This document shows, piece after piece, positions 1 to 14,274 of a DNA stretch of 64,000 bases (its first letter is position 1; each line of letters opens with the position of its first letter). Under the pieces are notes generated by a model. It did no database searches and had not been told where the DNA came from. It saw nothing but the letters and a program-made list of their open reading frames with translations. Both the position numbers and the translations under genes were made by a program. Source of the DNA: Balanoglossus misakiensis (taxonomy: Eukaryota; Hemichordata). Where the stretch lies: the NCBI GenBank assembly GCA_040954595.2, contig CM082595.2:4712001-4776000 (forward strand). Direction: 5' to 3'.

Positions 1-67
1 ACATAAATGTGAAAAGCTCTTCAGCCCACAGTAAATGCCAATCATTTTCCTTTTTTTTTCATTTCAG

Positions 68-3813
<3,746 letters not shown>

Positions 3814-4525
3814 GAGGAGCGTTCATCCAGAGCTGTGTATTCCTGGTGCAACAACAGTAAACCAAAGCGCTACTACATAGTACTACAATTCTGGCTGCCT
3901 TAAATAGGTTTTCACTTTGCCCTAGGGGGTCAAATCACATTGCATTCTGGGTGAAAAGTGGACGACCCACTGTAGTAAGAGACAAAAGAAATGATATGTT
4001 TACTGTATTTCAAACTTTTTTCACATTTTGTTATTTTTTCTGTTACAAAGTTTCAGAATGACCCATCATCACGTAAGTTTATGAACTCCCATTTCTTAAA
4101 CATGGCAAAAATCGGCCATCTTGAAATTGTGTTGACCATGTGAGATTTTTATCACTCACCTAGGGAGCATAACACTATTTAAGTTGGGCAGAATAATGAG
4201 AGAATTCATCAATTAAAATACTTTACCTATGGCCTACTGGCCTCATTATGTGCGAGAACTTTATTGCAGTGTGCCGCTTGGCATTGCCTGTACTTTCCAA
4301 AGGTCAAAATCTAGGTCATTGCCTTATATTGTGTACAGAACTGCTTGAAAAGTTTGACACCATTTTGCAGATTGGCACTGTATGCATATTGTGAAGCCCA
4401 CAGACAAAAAGTGCCATGTGTGTAGTGTTGCTTGCATCTGTTTCAATCCATGTACCCTTGTGAAATTTTGTCATGTACCACAAAAATCCTCCCAGGTCAA
4501 TAAAAATGTAACGTTTCTATATCAA
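3814..4525 (+). other. GTF2H2 3' untranslated region (inferred extent)
   Basis: Non-coding sequence after the GTF2H2 stop. I place the end about 20 bases after the first canonical AATAAA (4499-4504). No repeat or structure stands out. The real cleavage site needs transcript data; the region could be shorter if a variant signal is used. Confidence 0.4.
4499..4504 (+). terminator. Candidate polyadenylation signal of GTF2H2
   Basis: Canonical AATAAA, the first one after the GTF2H2 stop codon, followed by a T/GT-rich stretch at about 4515-4545 (GTTTGTGTCTTGTTTTTGTC) that fits a downstream element. Confidence 0.45.
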
Positions 4526-5463
4526 CTGTTTGTGTCTTGTTTTTGTCATGGCAAAACTAAGCATGGTAGGCATGTTACGGTACTTGTGGTGATTGAAGTA
4601 AGATAGCGAAAAATTGGTGATATTTGCATGTTGGGGCAATTTTTGCCATTGTTGAAGGAAAACAATTGAAATTATGCGGGGTGTGCTTTATATATTTACA
4701 TAAAAATATGCTACTCTTTTGCGTGTCGTTTTGAGCAACTTAGTTTTGTGCACGTTAACGTTTTTAGATAATGATTAACTGAAGGTTAATTTTCAATTGA
4801 TGGCGTAAAATGAGGTCGCGTGCGTTTTACTGCCGACCATCCTTAACTTGAACCATGGACGTCCTTCAACCCATGTGCCGTTGTCTAGTGTCAGGCCCCC
4901 TGGTCTAGAGTGATTACGGGTATCCGGCTATAAGTCACTATTGTTGTACTCTTTGCACCAGCAAATTTTCAAGCTCCGATCATCCAGTAAGTACCCATTT
5001 TGGCATTTTAGCTTCTTCCAACAACATTGTCTGTCTATCAGGAGTAATCAGCGTCCGGACTTAATATCGTTCGAAGTACATTTTGATCAATGTTTTTTTT
5101 TGGAAGTTACGCTGAAAGGATTCGAAAATGGGTCGATAGTACCACAGTGAACGTGACTGAACATCGAAGGTCAAGTTATCGCTACTGCACACACTTGATG
5201 GTGGTGTAGCAACGGTGGTATGAATCTGGTATCATCATGGTTTTGAGCTAGCATGAGTTTCGAGACTGTTCGATATAATAAAATTCGATCTCAGATACCT
5301 AGAACCCAACAAAATCTACATATATACAATCTAATTTTGCTGAATCGGATCATAGATTAATTATTAACAACGAAACGTACCCATATATATCAGACATATT
5401 ATGTAACAAAAGACTGCAAATGTTAAAAAGTTAGGTTACTGGCCTATCTGATTAATATCAGGA
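4526..5463. other. Intergenic spacer, nothing recognised
   Basis: Between GTF2H2 and the palindrome at 5464. I see no coding exon with family resemblance, no repeat and no clear promoter. Confidence 0.4.
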
Positions 5464-5521
5464 GTAGGGAAACGGCGACGTGGTTTTTTATGCATAAAAA
5501 AACCACGTCGCCGTTCCCTAC
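5464..5521. repeat. 58-bp near-perfect palindrome
   Basis: Inverted repeat centred on TGCATA. The left arm starts GTAGGGAAACGGCGACGTGG and the right arm ends CCACGTCGCCGTTCCCTAC, with T-rich/A-rich inner parts. The arms differ by one extra A on the left. It would form a cruciform or a hairpin with almost no loop. It contains CACGTC/GACGTG cores. It may be a fold-back element or a very short MITE; no second copy was noticed in the window. Confidence 0.85.
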
Positions 5522-5660
5522 ATCTGATTTAATAAGATTGGTTACTGACAAGACGTACTTTGTGTGCTCTGGTATATTTCCCGAAATTCACCAGGTTTAT
5601 GACGTTCATTGTCATCCAATCTTTCGAAAGTTATCCACACACAAATCTGCGCAACTCCGT

Positions 5661-5828
5661 TACTGTAAAACACTTTATTTTCGCGAGTAGAAATTTTCGC
5701 GATATCGAGAGAGGCAACTGTTTCGCGAGTATTAATTTTCGCGTTCTCTTATTTCATTCACTGCATCGTTATCGCGACTTTTCATTTTCACGCTATGTAT
5801 TGCTCGCGAAAATAAAGTGTTTTACATA
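5661..5828 (+). mobile_element. TA-flanked MITE family 1, internally deleted copy
   Basis: Begins TA-CTGTAAAACACTTTATTTTC and ends GTGTTTTACA-TA, so the terminal repeats are inverted and flanked by TA. It is 168 bp, about 44 bp shorter than the 212-bp copies. The block between GCATCGTTATC and GCGACTTT and the block around CGTATTTGGCG are lost. TA duplication with inverted ends fits a Tc1/mariner-type non-autonomous element. The pre-insertion context (AAATCTGCGCAACTCCGT) resembles unoccupied sequence at about 6213-6231. Confidence 0.85.
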
Positions 5829-5969
5829 TATACCATTCTTTAAACAAACCAATATGGCAAAAACAGCGGGTACGTAGTACGTGCACTGCGAGTATACAGA
5901 CTTTTAATTAATCTAAATGCAATTATCCCAAAATAGTTCCAATCGCGTTCAATTTACAATCGGGCATTA

Positions 5970-6181
5970 TACTGTAAAACACTTTATTTTCGCGAGTTAA
6001 ATTTTTCGCGATATCGAGAGAGGCCACTGTTTCGCGAGTATTAATTATCGCGTTCTCTTATTTCATTCACTGCATCGTTATCTTCAAAAACAATTTACGC
6101 GACTTTTTATTTTCACGCTATTTTGGCTCTCGCGTATTTGGCGAAAATTAATTGCTCGCGAAAATAAAGTGTTTTACAGTA
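5970..6181 (+). mobile_element. TA-flanked MITE family 1, full-length copy (212 bp)
   Basis: Full element including both TA dinucleotides: inverted termini CTGTAAAACACTTTATTTTC and the complementary right end, with inner CGCGAG/CTCGCG. It is rich in CG-containing motifs (TTTTCGCGATATCGAGAGAGG, in part). It is exactly the same length as the copy at 30765-30976 and has no reading frame of note. The direction is set as reference (+). Confidence 0.9.
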
Positions 6182-6250
6182 TGTAACAATTTATCCAAAC
6201 AAACCACAATCAAATCTGTGAAATTCCGTTATGTAACAATTTATCCAAAC
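6181..6250 (+). repeat. Direct repeat of 20 bp at 50-bp spacing
   Basis: ATGTAACAATTTATCCAAAC occurs at 6181-6200 and again at 6231-6250. The sequence between (AAATCTGTGAAATTCCGTTA) resembles the left flank of the MITE at 5661, so this is local duplication around the insertion sites. Confidence 0.75.
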
Positions 6251-6693
6251 ACGTCGATTCGACGTTGTGGATGACCATGAAGGTACCTCCATGGGATGAC
6301 CAACGTAATAGCCACAGTATGCATGAACGGCACAACAATTGCTCTTTCAGTCCCACCTCTCAGTACCTCAATGGTCCCAGGCAAGGTGCCAAAAGCATAG
6401 CCCATTGACGCCTCTGTCTTCATGCGCCTTTATTCATATGCCAGTTCCAATGCCACGGTTACATAACTATCGCCCCTGTCTTCACGAACCTTTATTCTAT
6501 CCCTAGTTTCTATAGTCCATGCTTACATAACTATCATCCAAGCACGCAAAGTAAACACTAAATTAACGTGATGCTGACGTCGACATGCCTGAAGATAAAA
6601 TAGCAATTTTCAGGATCATTTATGTGTCTACTACATAGCTCCACTGTGATAAAACGTACCTTTTGTATTTTCCAGATATTCACATATAGAGCA

Positions 6694-8364
6694 ATGGAGA
6701 TTTTGCGCTGTACAAAAAGTTACTACCATAATTCAGCAACGGTACCAAAACTAGAAGGGCTGCCCATTGGCCAACTGTTTGATCGCAGGGCAGATCAACA
6801 CCCAGACAAAGAAGCATTCATTTTCCCCGATGACGGTGTGCGAATAACTTATGGCGAATTGAAGAAGAGGTCTGAGAACCTTGCAAGCGGACTGGTAGCT
6901 CTGGGGTTCCAACATGGTGACAGTCTGGGTGTTTGGACCGACAACCACGTGGAGTGGGTCTTGGTTCAATTTGCGGCTGTTAAAATTGGGCTTGTTATAG
7001 TAAGCCTACATACCGGATTCACAGAACAGCTGATGGAAGATGTGTTGCAGAAGACCAAATGTTCAGGTATGGTAATGGGGCTAGCAATGAGAGACCTGTT
7101 CTCCACCATCAATGGTTTGATTCCAGAGTTAGCTGAAAGCAAACCAGGAAAGCTTCGGAGCCCTAAATTTCCTCTCCTTCACACAATCATCAACCTGGAC
7201 AAGGATGAGGAAAACGGTATGTATCAATTCTCTGAAGTCATGGAGATGGGAGAGAAGCTTGAGAAAGGGAAACTGGAAGAGAGGATGAAAGCTGTGGACT
7301 TTGATGATGTCAGTCACATTTTCTTCACCTCTGGAAGCACTGGGTTTCCGAAAGCCGTCACCCATACTCATAATAACAGGTTAAGATCGTGGGTGAATAA
7401 TACAATGACACGAGCGAGCAGTGGAAGAATCTTTACTATGTCACCATTTTCACACATCTCTGGGGGAGATGGGCCCCTGATGGGAACAACGGTTAATGGA
7501 TGTACCTACATTGTAGGAACTCTCAAATGGCAAGCTGGAGACATCATTAAAGTCTTACAAGAATACCAGGTGAATGGGTTGTTTCTGCTACCACATTTGC
7601 TACAAGGTGTCGTAGACGCCGCCAAGATGCTGGAATCCAAGTTTCCAGCAGTGGAATGGATGGCAACCGGCGGAAGTATGCTGTCAAACAAAATGCTGAG
7701 AACCGCTGCTGAAGTCTTGGAAGCCAAGGTTTTTCGCGCATATGGTTCCACAGAGGCAATATCGTGTCTGATGCATGATCATGTCTCGCCTCTTGACGTA
7801 ACCACCAGTACTGACGGATATCCCTGCTTAGGCTGTGAAGTGAAGGTTGTCAACGAAAGGGGCCATGTTGTACCTGTTGGTGTCTGTGGAGAGATATGCA
7901 TCAGGAGTCCCTATGGTTTCCTGTATTATCTCGGCGATGATGATACCACACGACTAGTGAAGAAGCCTGATGGTTGGTTCCACAGTGGTGACCTGGCTGT
8001 GATGGATGAACGTGGATACTGTCGCATTGTCGGCAGAAAGACACACACCATTGTGCGGGCAGGTCTGAATATCTACCCGGCAGAAATTGAGAACGTCCTC
8101 ATCCAACATCCAGATGTGTCGACTAGCAGTGTTGTTCCCATTCCGTGCGAGAGAGTCAACGAAGAAATATGTGTCTGTGTCATTCTCAAAGATGGAAGTC
8201 CCACAAAAACAGAAGATCTGAGAGAATTTTGTCGTGGTCGCGTCCATCAGGATTACCAGCCAGATCACTTCTTGTTCTTCAAAGAATTTCCTAAAACCTA
8301 TACTCAGAAGATCGATAAGAAATCCTTGGCCACTGAGGCACAGCGTATCATAGCCAATCAGTAG
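6694..8364 (+). CDS. AMP-dependent acyl-CoA synthetase (ANL superfamily; ACSF2-like), single coding exon
   Basis: Predicted 556-residue acid:CoA ligase: ATP plus acid to acyl-AMP, then acyl-CoA. ANL motifs in order: P-loop TSGSTGFPK (residues 212-220), YGSTE (350-354), GWFHSGD with the ribose-binding Asp433, GRK (447-449), GLNIYPAEIE (from 457) and PKTYTQKIDK with catalytic Lys539. Length fits the medium/long-chain or ACSF2 group (about 550-615). The hinge region usually read GR-x-K-D is GRKTHT here, so the hinge Asp is His451, an oddity. No intron interrupts 1.67 kb. I start at Met 6694 because a good acceptor (TTTTGTATTTTCCAG, ending 6675) precedes it; the frame stays open up to an ATG at 6622, and a spliced upstream exon could add a targeting peptide. 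Substrate not determinable. Confidence 0.93.
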   Translation: MEILRCTKSYYHNSATVPKLEGLPIGQLFDRRADQHPDKEAFIFPDDGVRITYGELKKRSENLASGLVALGFQHGDSLGVWTDNHVEWVLVQFAAVKIGLVIVSLHTGFTEQLMEDVLQKTKCSGMVMGLAMRDLFSTINGLIPELAESKPGKLRSPKFPLLHTIINLDKDEENGMYQFSEVMEMGEKLEKGKLEERMKAVDFDDVSHIFFTSGSTGFPKAVTHTHNNRLRSWVNNTMTRASSGRIFTMSPFSHISGGDGPLMGTTVNGCTYIVGTLKWQAGDIIKVLQEYQVNGLFLLPHLLQGVVDAAKMLESKFPAVEWMATGGSMLSNKMLRTAAEVLEAKVFRAYGSTEAISCLMHDHVSPLDVTTSTDGYPCLGCEVKVVNERGHVVPVGVCGEICIRSPYGFLYYLGDDDTTRLVKKPDGWFHSGDLAVMDERGYCRIVGRKTHTIVRAGLNIYPAEIENVLIQHPDVSTSSVVPIPCERVNEEICVCVILKDGSPTKTEDLREFCRGRVHQDYQPDHFLFFKEFPKTYTQKIDKKSLATEAQRIIANQ

Positions 8365-8735
8365 AACATATCCAATTAGAACGTAGAAATAGTGTTGTCC
8401 AATCAGGAACAATTGAAAAAGGAATATTTCATTGCATGCATGCTCCAATGAAATCCTCTGAACTATTTAACAATGGAAAGAACTCCGATGGAAGTTTCCA
8501 TCAATGGAATGATCAAGAACTTTTCTGTAAACTGTATGTAAGATCAAGATTAAGATAGAGTCGGTTTCTACAAGACACCACTATTTCCAATTATATTAAC
8601 ATGATAACATTGTGAAAAGAAAAATGCGATTTTTGCCACTAGGTGGAGCCCGTCATGTAAAAGCGAGCCGGCCTCTGAGTGCCTATTCCACGGTTAGTCA
8701 TGGTGACATGAAATAAAATAGTCTGTTGAAATTAG
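8365..8735 (+). other. Acyl-CoA synthetase 3' untranslated region (inferred)
   Basis: Non-coding sequence after the stop up to a canonical AATAAA at 8712-8717. Extent inferred only from the signal. Confidence 0.4.
8712..8717 (+). terminator. Candidate polyadenylation signal of the acyl-CoA synthetase gene
   Basis: First AATAAA downstream of the stop at 8364, in GAAATAAAATAG. Confidence 0.4.
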
Positions 8736-9479
8736 GATAATGTCATAATGGTTTGGACAACGGTACAAAAATCGTCTTTAAGCTTGTTTGACGAATTTAC
8801 AGTAATGAGTGCCCATACGCACTGAAAACCTATTTTGTCTTTCTTGACTGTCAGAAATTTGACATTGAACTACAATTGTGATATTGTCCGCGAATTTACC
8901 TGATGTGTAAAACAAATCTTCTATCCGTGTAGCCAGCCTCCTAAACTACATCTGCTGCAGTGTGTAATGTAAGTGCCTTGTGTGTACACAAGTCTAGGGC
9001 AACCATACCTTCCCCTGTTCATTAAAACTTGGTCGTTTCTCTTGCTAGACGTCGACTGGGCATGGATGATGGATGATATTTTCAACCTCACAGTATTACC
9101 TCATGTTTACACAACCCGAATATTGACAAAATCCACTGAAGCATTCGTAATCTGATAAAATTAGATAACCAACCGTGTAGTCTGCCGCCCGACAATTTGT
9201 GATTGCTGTTCATTTGCATGCTTCTGACGTATTCAGGTAATTGCACCTGTACTTGCATCCAAATGAATGATCCTCATCAACGTACTGTTACATGGAGGTT
9301 TTCCTCTTTAGAAGGAATCGGTTGTAACCCTTGATCAGAACTTTGCTAGACTACTTTTTTGTGTGTGTGCCGAGCATAATTTCTCAGATTACTCCTTTAT
9401 AAATCAAAATGCCCACAATTTGGCTGGTGAACATTACGTATCCTAGTCACTTCAACAAAAAGCGATCGCGAGGCCTCGT
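8736..9479. other. Start of gene desert, nothing recognised
   Basis: No exon, repeat or structure that I can support. Short frames here have no family resemblance. Confidence 0.35.
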
Positions 9480-10210
9480 TAAGTGTTCAATTTCCGCACG
9501 TAATTTCAGAAGAACTGGAGCATGTTGGCAATGACCATGACTGCAGTGAGCTCCTATCAAGTGATCAAGTCGGAATGTGGACACAGAAACATCGCCCACG
9601 GCCAAATATTGCCAAGTAAAACTGAACGGAAATTATGTCGGTATTCCCGAGTTATTCTGCGTACGAGATTCCGCTAGCGCTTAGCGAGCAAGTTCGAGTT
9701 ATGCTTTGATTAACGACCATCGTATCTTGCTGGCCATAAAAGAACTTTCAGATAATCTCAGCTTGCGTTGTTTTTCTGCGTTTTCAGTTACGGTAGGTCG
9801 AGTCCATTATCAAGGGGCCGTGGAATATCGAGCGCTTCCTCCCTGGCGACCGTTTGTTGCCGGTTTTTACAAGGCCACGATGAAATAAGTCAGATTAGAA
9901 CTGGGATGAACATTTCCCTGTTGATGCGTCGCTGCAAATCACTACACAAAATCTGATTAGGAAATGAAGCAGCAATAGCTAAATGAAAACTCGACTGACA
10001 GAAATATGAGATAAGAAGCGAAGTCGTTCTTTATATAGGCCGTGTGTGTTTGCACTTGATTCGATGTATTTTGAAGATATACTATCAAGATCCTCGGCCA
10101 AAATTGAATAACGGGTAACTGATTTCACGTGGAATCAACTAGGCGAGCAGTTTAAAGTCACTGATTAGTGGTTCCAGCCATGTGCGGACTGCGCGAAACC
10201 AAGTATCAAG
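9480..10210 (+). repeat. Paralogous non-coding block a, copy 1
   Basis: Aligns collinearly, with gaps, to 23680-24390 on the same strand. Shared anchors in order: CAAATATTGCCA, GAGCGCTT(T/C)CTCC, TGGCGAC, CAAATCACTACA, CTGATTAGGA, GATGTATTTT, CAAAATTGAA. Reading frames across the block are not preserved between copies, so I call it non-coding. A fainter possible third copy is at 41880-42190. Confidence 0.7.
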
Positions 10211-10499
10211 CGCGGATTAGGGTTTCTAACACAAACACGTCAAAACACAGGTCAGGGTTTGTTTATAGTATAGCAATTTTCCTTGGAATATTAATATGCA
10301 CTTTGATATTTACATGAATCACATCAAACAGAGGCACTCCTCGTAAAAATACCGTGACAGTGTAATAAAATGTAATAAACGGGGGTGTCGCGTCATATAT
10401 TCCAAAACAGTAAATCAAAACATTTTTTGTTCGTAGTTTTTCAAGCAGTCTTTCGTTTTCAGAATCTATTTCCGTAAATGACCGGAAGGCATAACCGCT

Positions 10500-11400
10500 G
10501 GCGTCATGAATTGAAAAGACGGAATCGAAATTGCACATACCGCGGATATGTCGGCGGCGTTTCACAAAGCAACAAAGATTTAATCCCATAATTTATCGGA
10601 CATTGTTAGAAAAACCGCATCTGCGTTTATCGTCAATTATGCTTTAAAGGCAGCACAACGTAGAGGTGTGTATAACCTTATCTTTTATCGTGAGGTCAAA
10701 CGGGAATTCATCGGACTTTCCAGTCCGCGTGGCACACATAATCTCGCATCAAGGTTTTTCCCAGTTCATCTTAAAAGGAACATTTTGGCAAAATTTGAAC
10801 TTCTTTTCCAGAACCTAAGAAGAAATGCTGGAGACACATGCACTGTTGCCCGTCAAGCAATTTTTAAAAATAATTTTAAATGTCGCTGACGGAAAATAGT
10901 TTGACGGCCATTTGAAACTAATTTTTCGGAAGAAGCTATCGAATTTGGATTGGAAACGCATGGCATCGTTGGTGCACTAGAAATATTTGATGACATAACT
11001 GTAAATGAGGGGAGAGAGAAAGAGGGAGAGAGAGGGGGGTGGTAGGGAGGGTGGGAGGGAGGGAGGTAGGAAGGGAGGGGAAAAGGGGAGAACTCACATG
11101 TTTAATGGTTTATTCCTCCCGATGACGTCACCCCTGCAGTTTGCCTAAACGACCCAAGGCACAGAGTCCATTGCCATAATTCGCTTACTGGCAATTTCAC
11201 GGCTCATTTCTGCCTAGCAACCAAGTGCAAATCACCGCCCAGATTCCTCGAACGCCTGATGAAGTAGATTTAAAAGGGCATTACCGGCGCGCAGTTTAAT
11301 CCTCCGTTAGTCATCTCACAGATTTTAACGAGGCGTGTTACCGAGGCGTGAAGATGCGAGTAACATGGGCTATGCAACCGTGTATAATACGGGTACACTG
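10500..11400 (+). repeat. Paralogous non-coding block b, copy 1 (inverted relative to copy 2)
   Basis: Its reverse complement matches 26200-27190. Best segment: the complement of 10497-10589 against 27101-27193, 73 of 93 bases identical with no gap, including AAATTATGGGATTAAATC and CGCCGACAT. Other anchors: GGTAATGCCCTTTAAAATC-like sequence near 11265-11292 and GCAGAAATGA followed by TGAAATTG near 11180-11215. Copies 1 and 2 keep similar spacing between the two anchor regions (about 530-550 bp). Confidence 0.78.
11008..11092 (+). repeat. Purine-rich G-run tract
   Basis: About 85 bp almost entirely of G and A, with many GGG/GGGA runs, starting GGGGAGAGAGAAAGAGGG and ending GGGGAAAAGGGGAG. It could form a G-quadruplex or triplex. 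It lies inside block b copy 1, and the inverted copy at 26.2-27.2 kb has no equivalent. Confidence 0.8.
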
Positions 11401-13489
11401 TGGCATTTACATGTAAACCAAAGATGTCTACGTGAGCTCCATCTCTGCGTGGCAGGGCTGTGTGTCTAACGGTGATGCTTCCGATTTGTTAGTACTTTGA
11501 GATTTCATTGAGTGTTTCGAAGAAAATTGCAAACTTAACATGGTGACTTAAGACACTGATTTGCAGGGCATAAACGTACATTTTCTTAGTTAGAGTGAAA
11601 ACATCAGATTTATTGATAATTCCTATTCTGTTATTTTCGTTCAAATCCAACTTTGTTTTCTCGTGTTTACAAATCTGGTCACAACGCCTCATAAGGGGGA
11701 GAATCCAATAGCACTCATCGTGCGTCGCTTAGAGATTCCGCACGACACAGCCAGATGCCCGCGGGATTGCGTCATGATTGCGTTTGTGCGCATGAAATAT
11801 TGATGATATCCCCCATGTCTTTAAGGCGACTGGCAGAGATTGTGTAACCGAATCGCGCGTGCAGATTCCAAAATGTAGACAGATTAGCTTACGGCTCCAG
11901 GTTTAAGCAGCACACTGAAAGGGCATTGGTCGCCTGTATTCCTAAAGGATTCCCAAATCCATCTAAAATGATAGCGCGGACATCTGAACTGGCTAATCGG
12001 AAATTATCGGCGTGTATTTACTGGTCCCTTTAAGTATTTATTGAAAAATATCACACGCATAAACACTCTAGCTGCGTCATTACCCGTAATGATGTTCAAT
12101 ATTTGCCCTCAAAATCAGGAAAGGCAAAATACTAGGTTCGGTGCCACTTCAGGCGACCCGTTCATTATTTATCAACCTTCCCGTGTCGTCTTCAATTTAC
12201 GACACGGAACCAGGCTGCGAGATCCGCACACCTTTCAAACGTAAATCTCCCAGCTTAAGGCAGGCTGGCATATTTAATCAGCTTTCGATTCGCATTCGGA
12301 GACTTTGATTAATCGGCATAACCTCCCCGTCGGGGGTTCTTTGTTTACAACTTTAGTTAGCGGTGGCATTACTGTTGTGGAACTGGTGTAACCGAGACTA
12401 CCCTGAGCCGAGTTCATCACACGCCCTCTCTCATTTTCAGCTGGTTTTTATATTCACCTGGAGAACATCACCGGAAACGAGAGACAACTTTGTCCCCCGT
12501 CGGCCTGTGTCTCAGTCTGGTCCCATAGTCGAATTTTTGACATTCAATCAACAAGAGCTAATGCGAGAACCAGGGATTGAAATTATTCTGCTAACAATGC
12601 TCCGTAGCAAATTATTTATCGGATTGAGTGCTCTGGGTGTGAAATTAAACACACGCTGCTGTAGATGTATACTCCAACGGTTAGAACGCTTCGGTGTTTG
12701 AACTCCAACCTGGGTGTAAAATGTACAACAAAAACTCTGCGATCACTGCCTGGTAAACATTATACACAAGTCAGTCATCATGTGTTTTATAACACACCAA
12801 ACCGATCGAACTGGTGCCCTAGGGAACAGTTCGAAATGACTAAGGTCACGTGACGTCGTATTGACGAATCACGATCGAGGGTTCGCTGCATGGTGTGTGT
12901 TATAATAATTACTGCTGGCGTCAACAATAGGCCATGCAACAACACACATTTTATTTGATATCGGTTTGTTATAAGCCAACATCTATAGGCCTGAAATAAA
13001 AACCAGGTTCTTCGTCATTACTTAATGAGGTGTTGCCTTTCATTCGTTATCGGATTTGTCGACACAGTTAGTATTTAATGTCAAGCTCACAAAGGCCCTT
13101 ACAACTCAAGTGCGCACGCAATCGTTTTCTCTCGTCAGAGCAATCGATTATTGTTCGCTGTTGACGTAGCCAATAACCCGTTTTCGTAGATGGGTTTGCT
13201 AAAGTACGCACTGACTGCCACAGACCTCTTGATAACTTATACTATACAGTATCATACGACGTTTGGTACACACGCCGATATACTGCATAATAAAGAAATC
13301 GATAGTTATATTGCCAATACCGATTGCAGTGGTAACGCTAATATTGGAGTGTGGTCATACGTGTATGTCCGCGAACCCCTAAAGTCGAATACTATGGAGA
13401 CATGTCCACTATTCTCAATACTTCAGACTGCAAATAAAAACCTAAGGAAGCATGTACTCATTATTTCGCATTTCTGATCCACTGCACGG
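11401..13489. other. Desert, nothing recognised
   Basis: Moderately CG-containing sequence with several open frames up to 112 codons (12363-12701), none resembling a known family. No repeat was found apart from its neighbours. Confidence 0.3.
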
Positions 13490-13625
13490 TTGTCAGTTCG
13501 ACGGCGCCGGGGGTAAACGAATGTGTTTACGAGGGTAGAGCAATCGGCAAAGCACTGTGGGAGTCTTAAAAAGTGAATACCCAACCTTGAGCTTTCGATC
13601 CCCATCGATACTCGTGTGTGCACGA
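13490..13625 (+). repeat. Paralogous non-coding block c, copy 1
   Basis: Matches 30235-30360 on the same strand: CCGGGGG, then GCA(C/T)TGTGGGAGT, then AGCTTT, ATC and ACTC in order. The translated frames do not align, so the match is at DNA level. Confidence 0.5.
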
Positions 13626-13734
13626 CACTGACATTGAAAAAAGATTTAGTGACGCGGTAAAGTCCTAGCAGTTTATTACAACGGTTGGTTTGACGAAGGG
13701 CGGATCAGGCCGGGTCTTTTTCGTTTTCTCCGTG

Positions 13735-13879
13735 GATATATAGAATACGATTTCCTGTGGATGTTCAATTCACCGTACAACCTGCTCCCTGTTTAAATGC
13801 GGACCCTTGATCTCTTCATCAAAAAGCTGCGTTCAGCTTCGCTGCACTGCTCAATCCAGCATGGATGCCAAGTTTGTAG
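13735..13879 (+). promoter_or_regulatory. Possible TATA promoter with very short first coding exon
   Basis: A GATATATAG sequence at 13735-13743 is followed about 120 bases on by CCAGCATGGATGCCAAGTTTG and a strong donor GTAAGTG (exon end 13879). This would give six codons (MDAKFV) ending in phase 1. No downstream exon was identified and the product is unknown. It is purely a signal-based guess and could be chance. Confidence 0.2.
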
Positions 13880-14274
13880 GTAAGTGAACGGAGATAAAAC
13901 TTAACAGTCACCTCGCCATAAGGGAACATATGCTTCACCATATCCCCTGATTATTGTAGATCGTTATTCAAATTATAGCACTATAATATCTGTAAATGAG
14001 CTACTATCTGTGTAGAATTGTGGATATCGATAGATACGGAAAACGGCCAGCACTGAAAACGCCTGTAAAACTGCATGGCAACTTCAAATATTTTAGCGCT
14101 GCCTTGTCGACTGAGCACATTAGCTGATGGATACGGTACTGGTTGACTCAGCATAGAACCAAAGAAATGACGGAACCCGTATTAGGAATTTTCTGTGAAA
14201 TAGAAAATATGTATGTTAAAATCAACCGACACTCTGTTCTGTTAACATTTGCATATCCTTACTTTTTTATCGCT
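13880..14274. other. Nothing recognised
   Basis: No supported feature. Confidence 0.3.

Noticed and set aside
10263-10589. 108-codon minus-strand frame whose first 31 codons resemble a plus-strand frame at 27101
   Set aside because: Differences are spread evenly over codon positions, the second copy stops after 32 codons, and similarity extends upstream of the ATG, so the match is non-coding.
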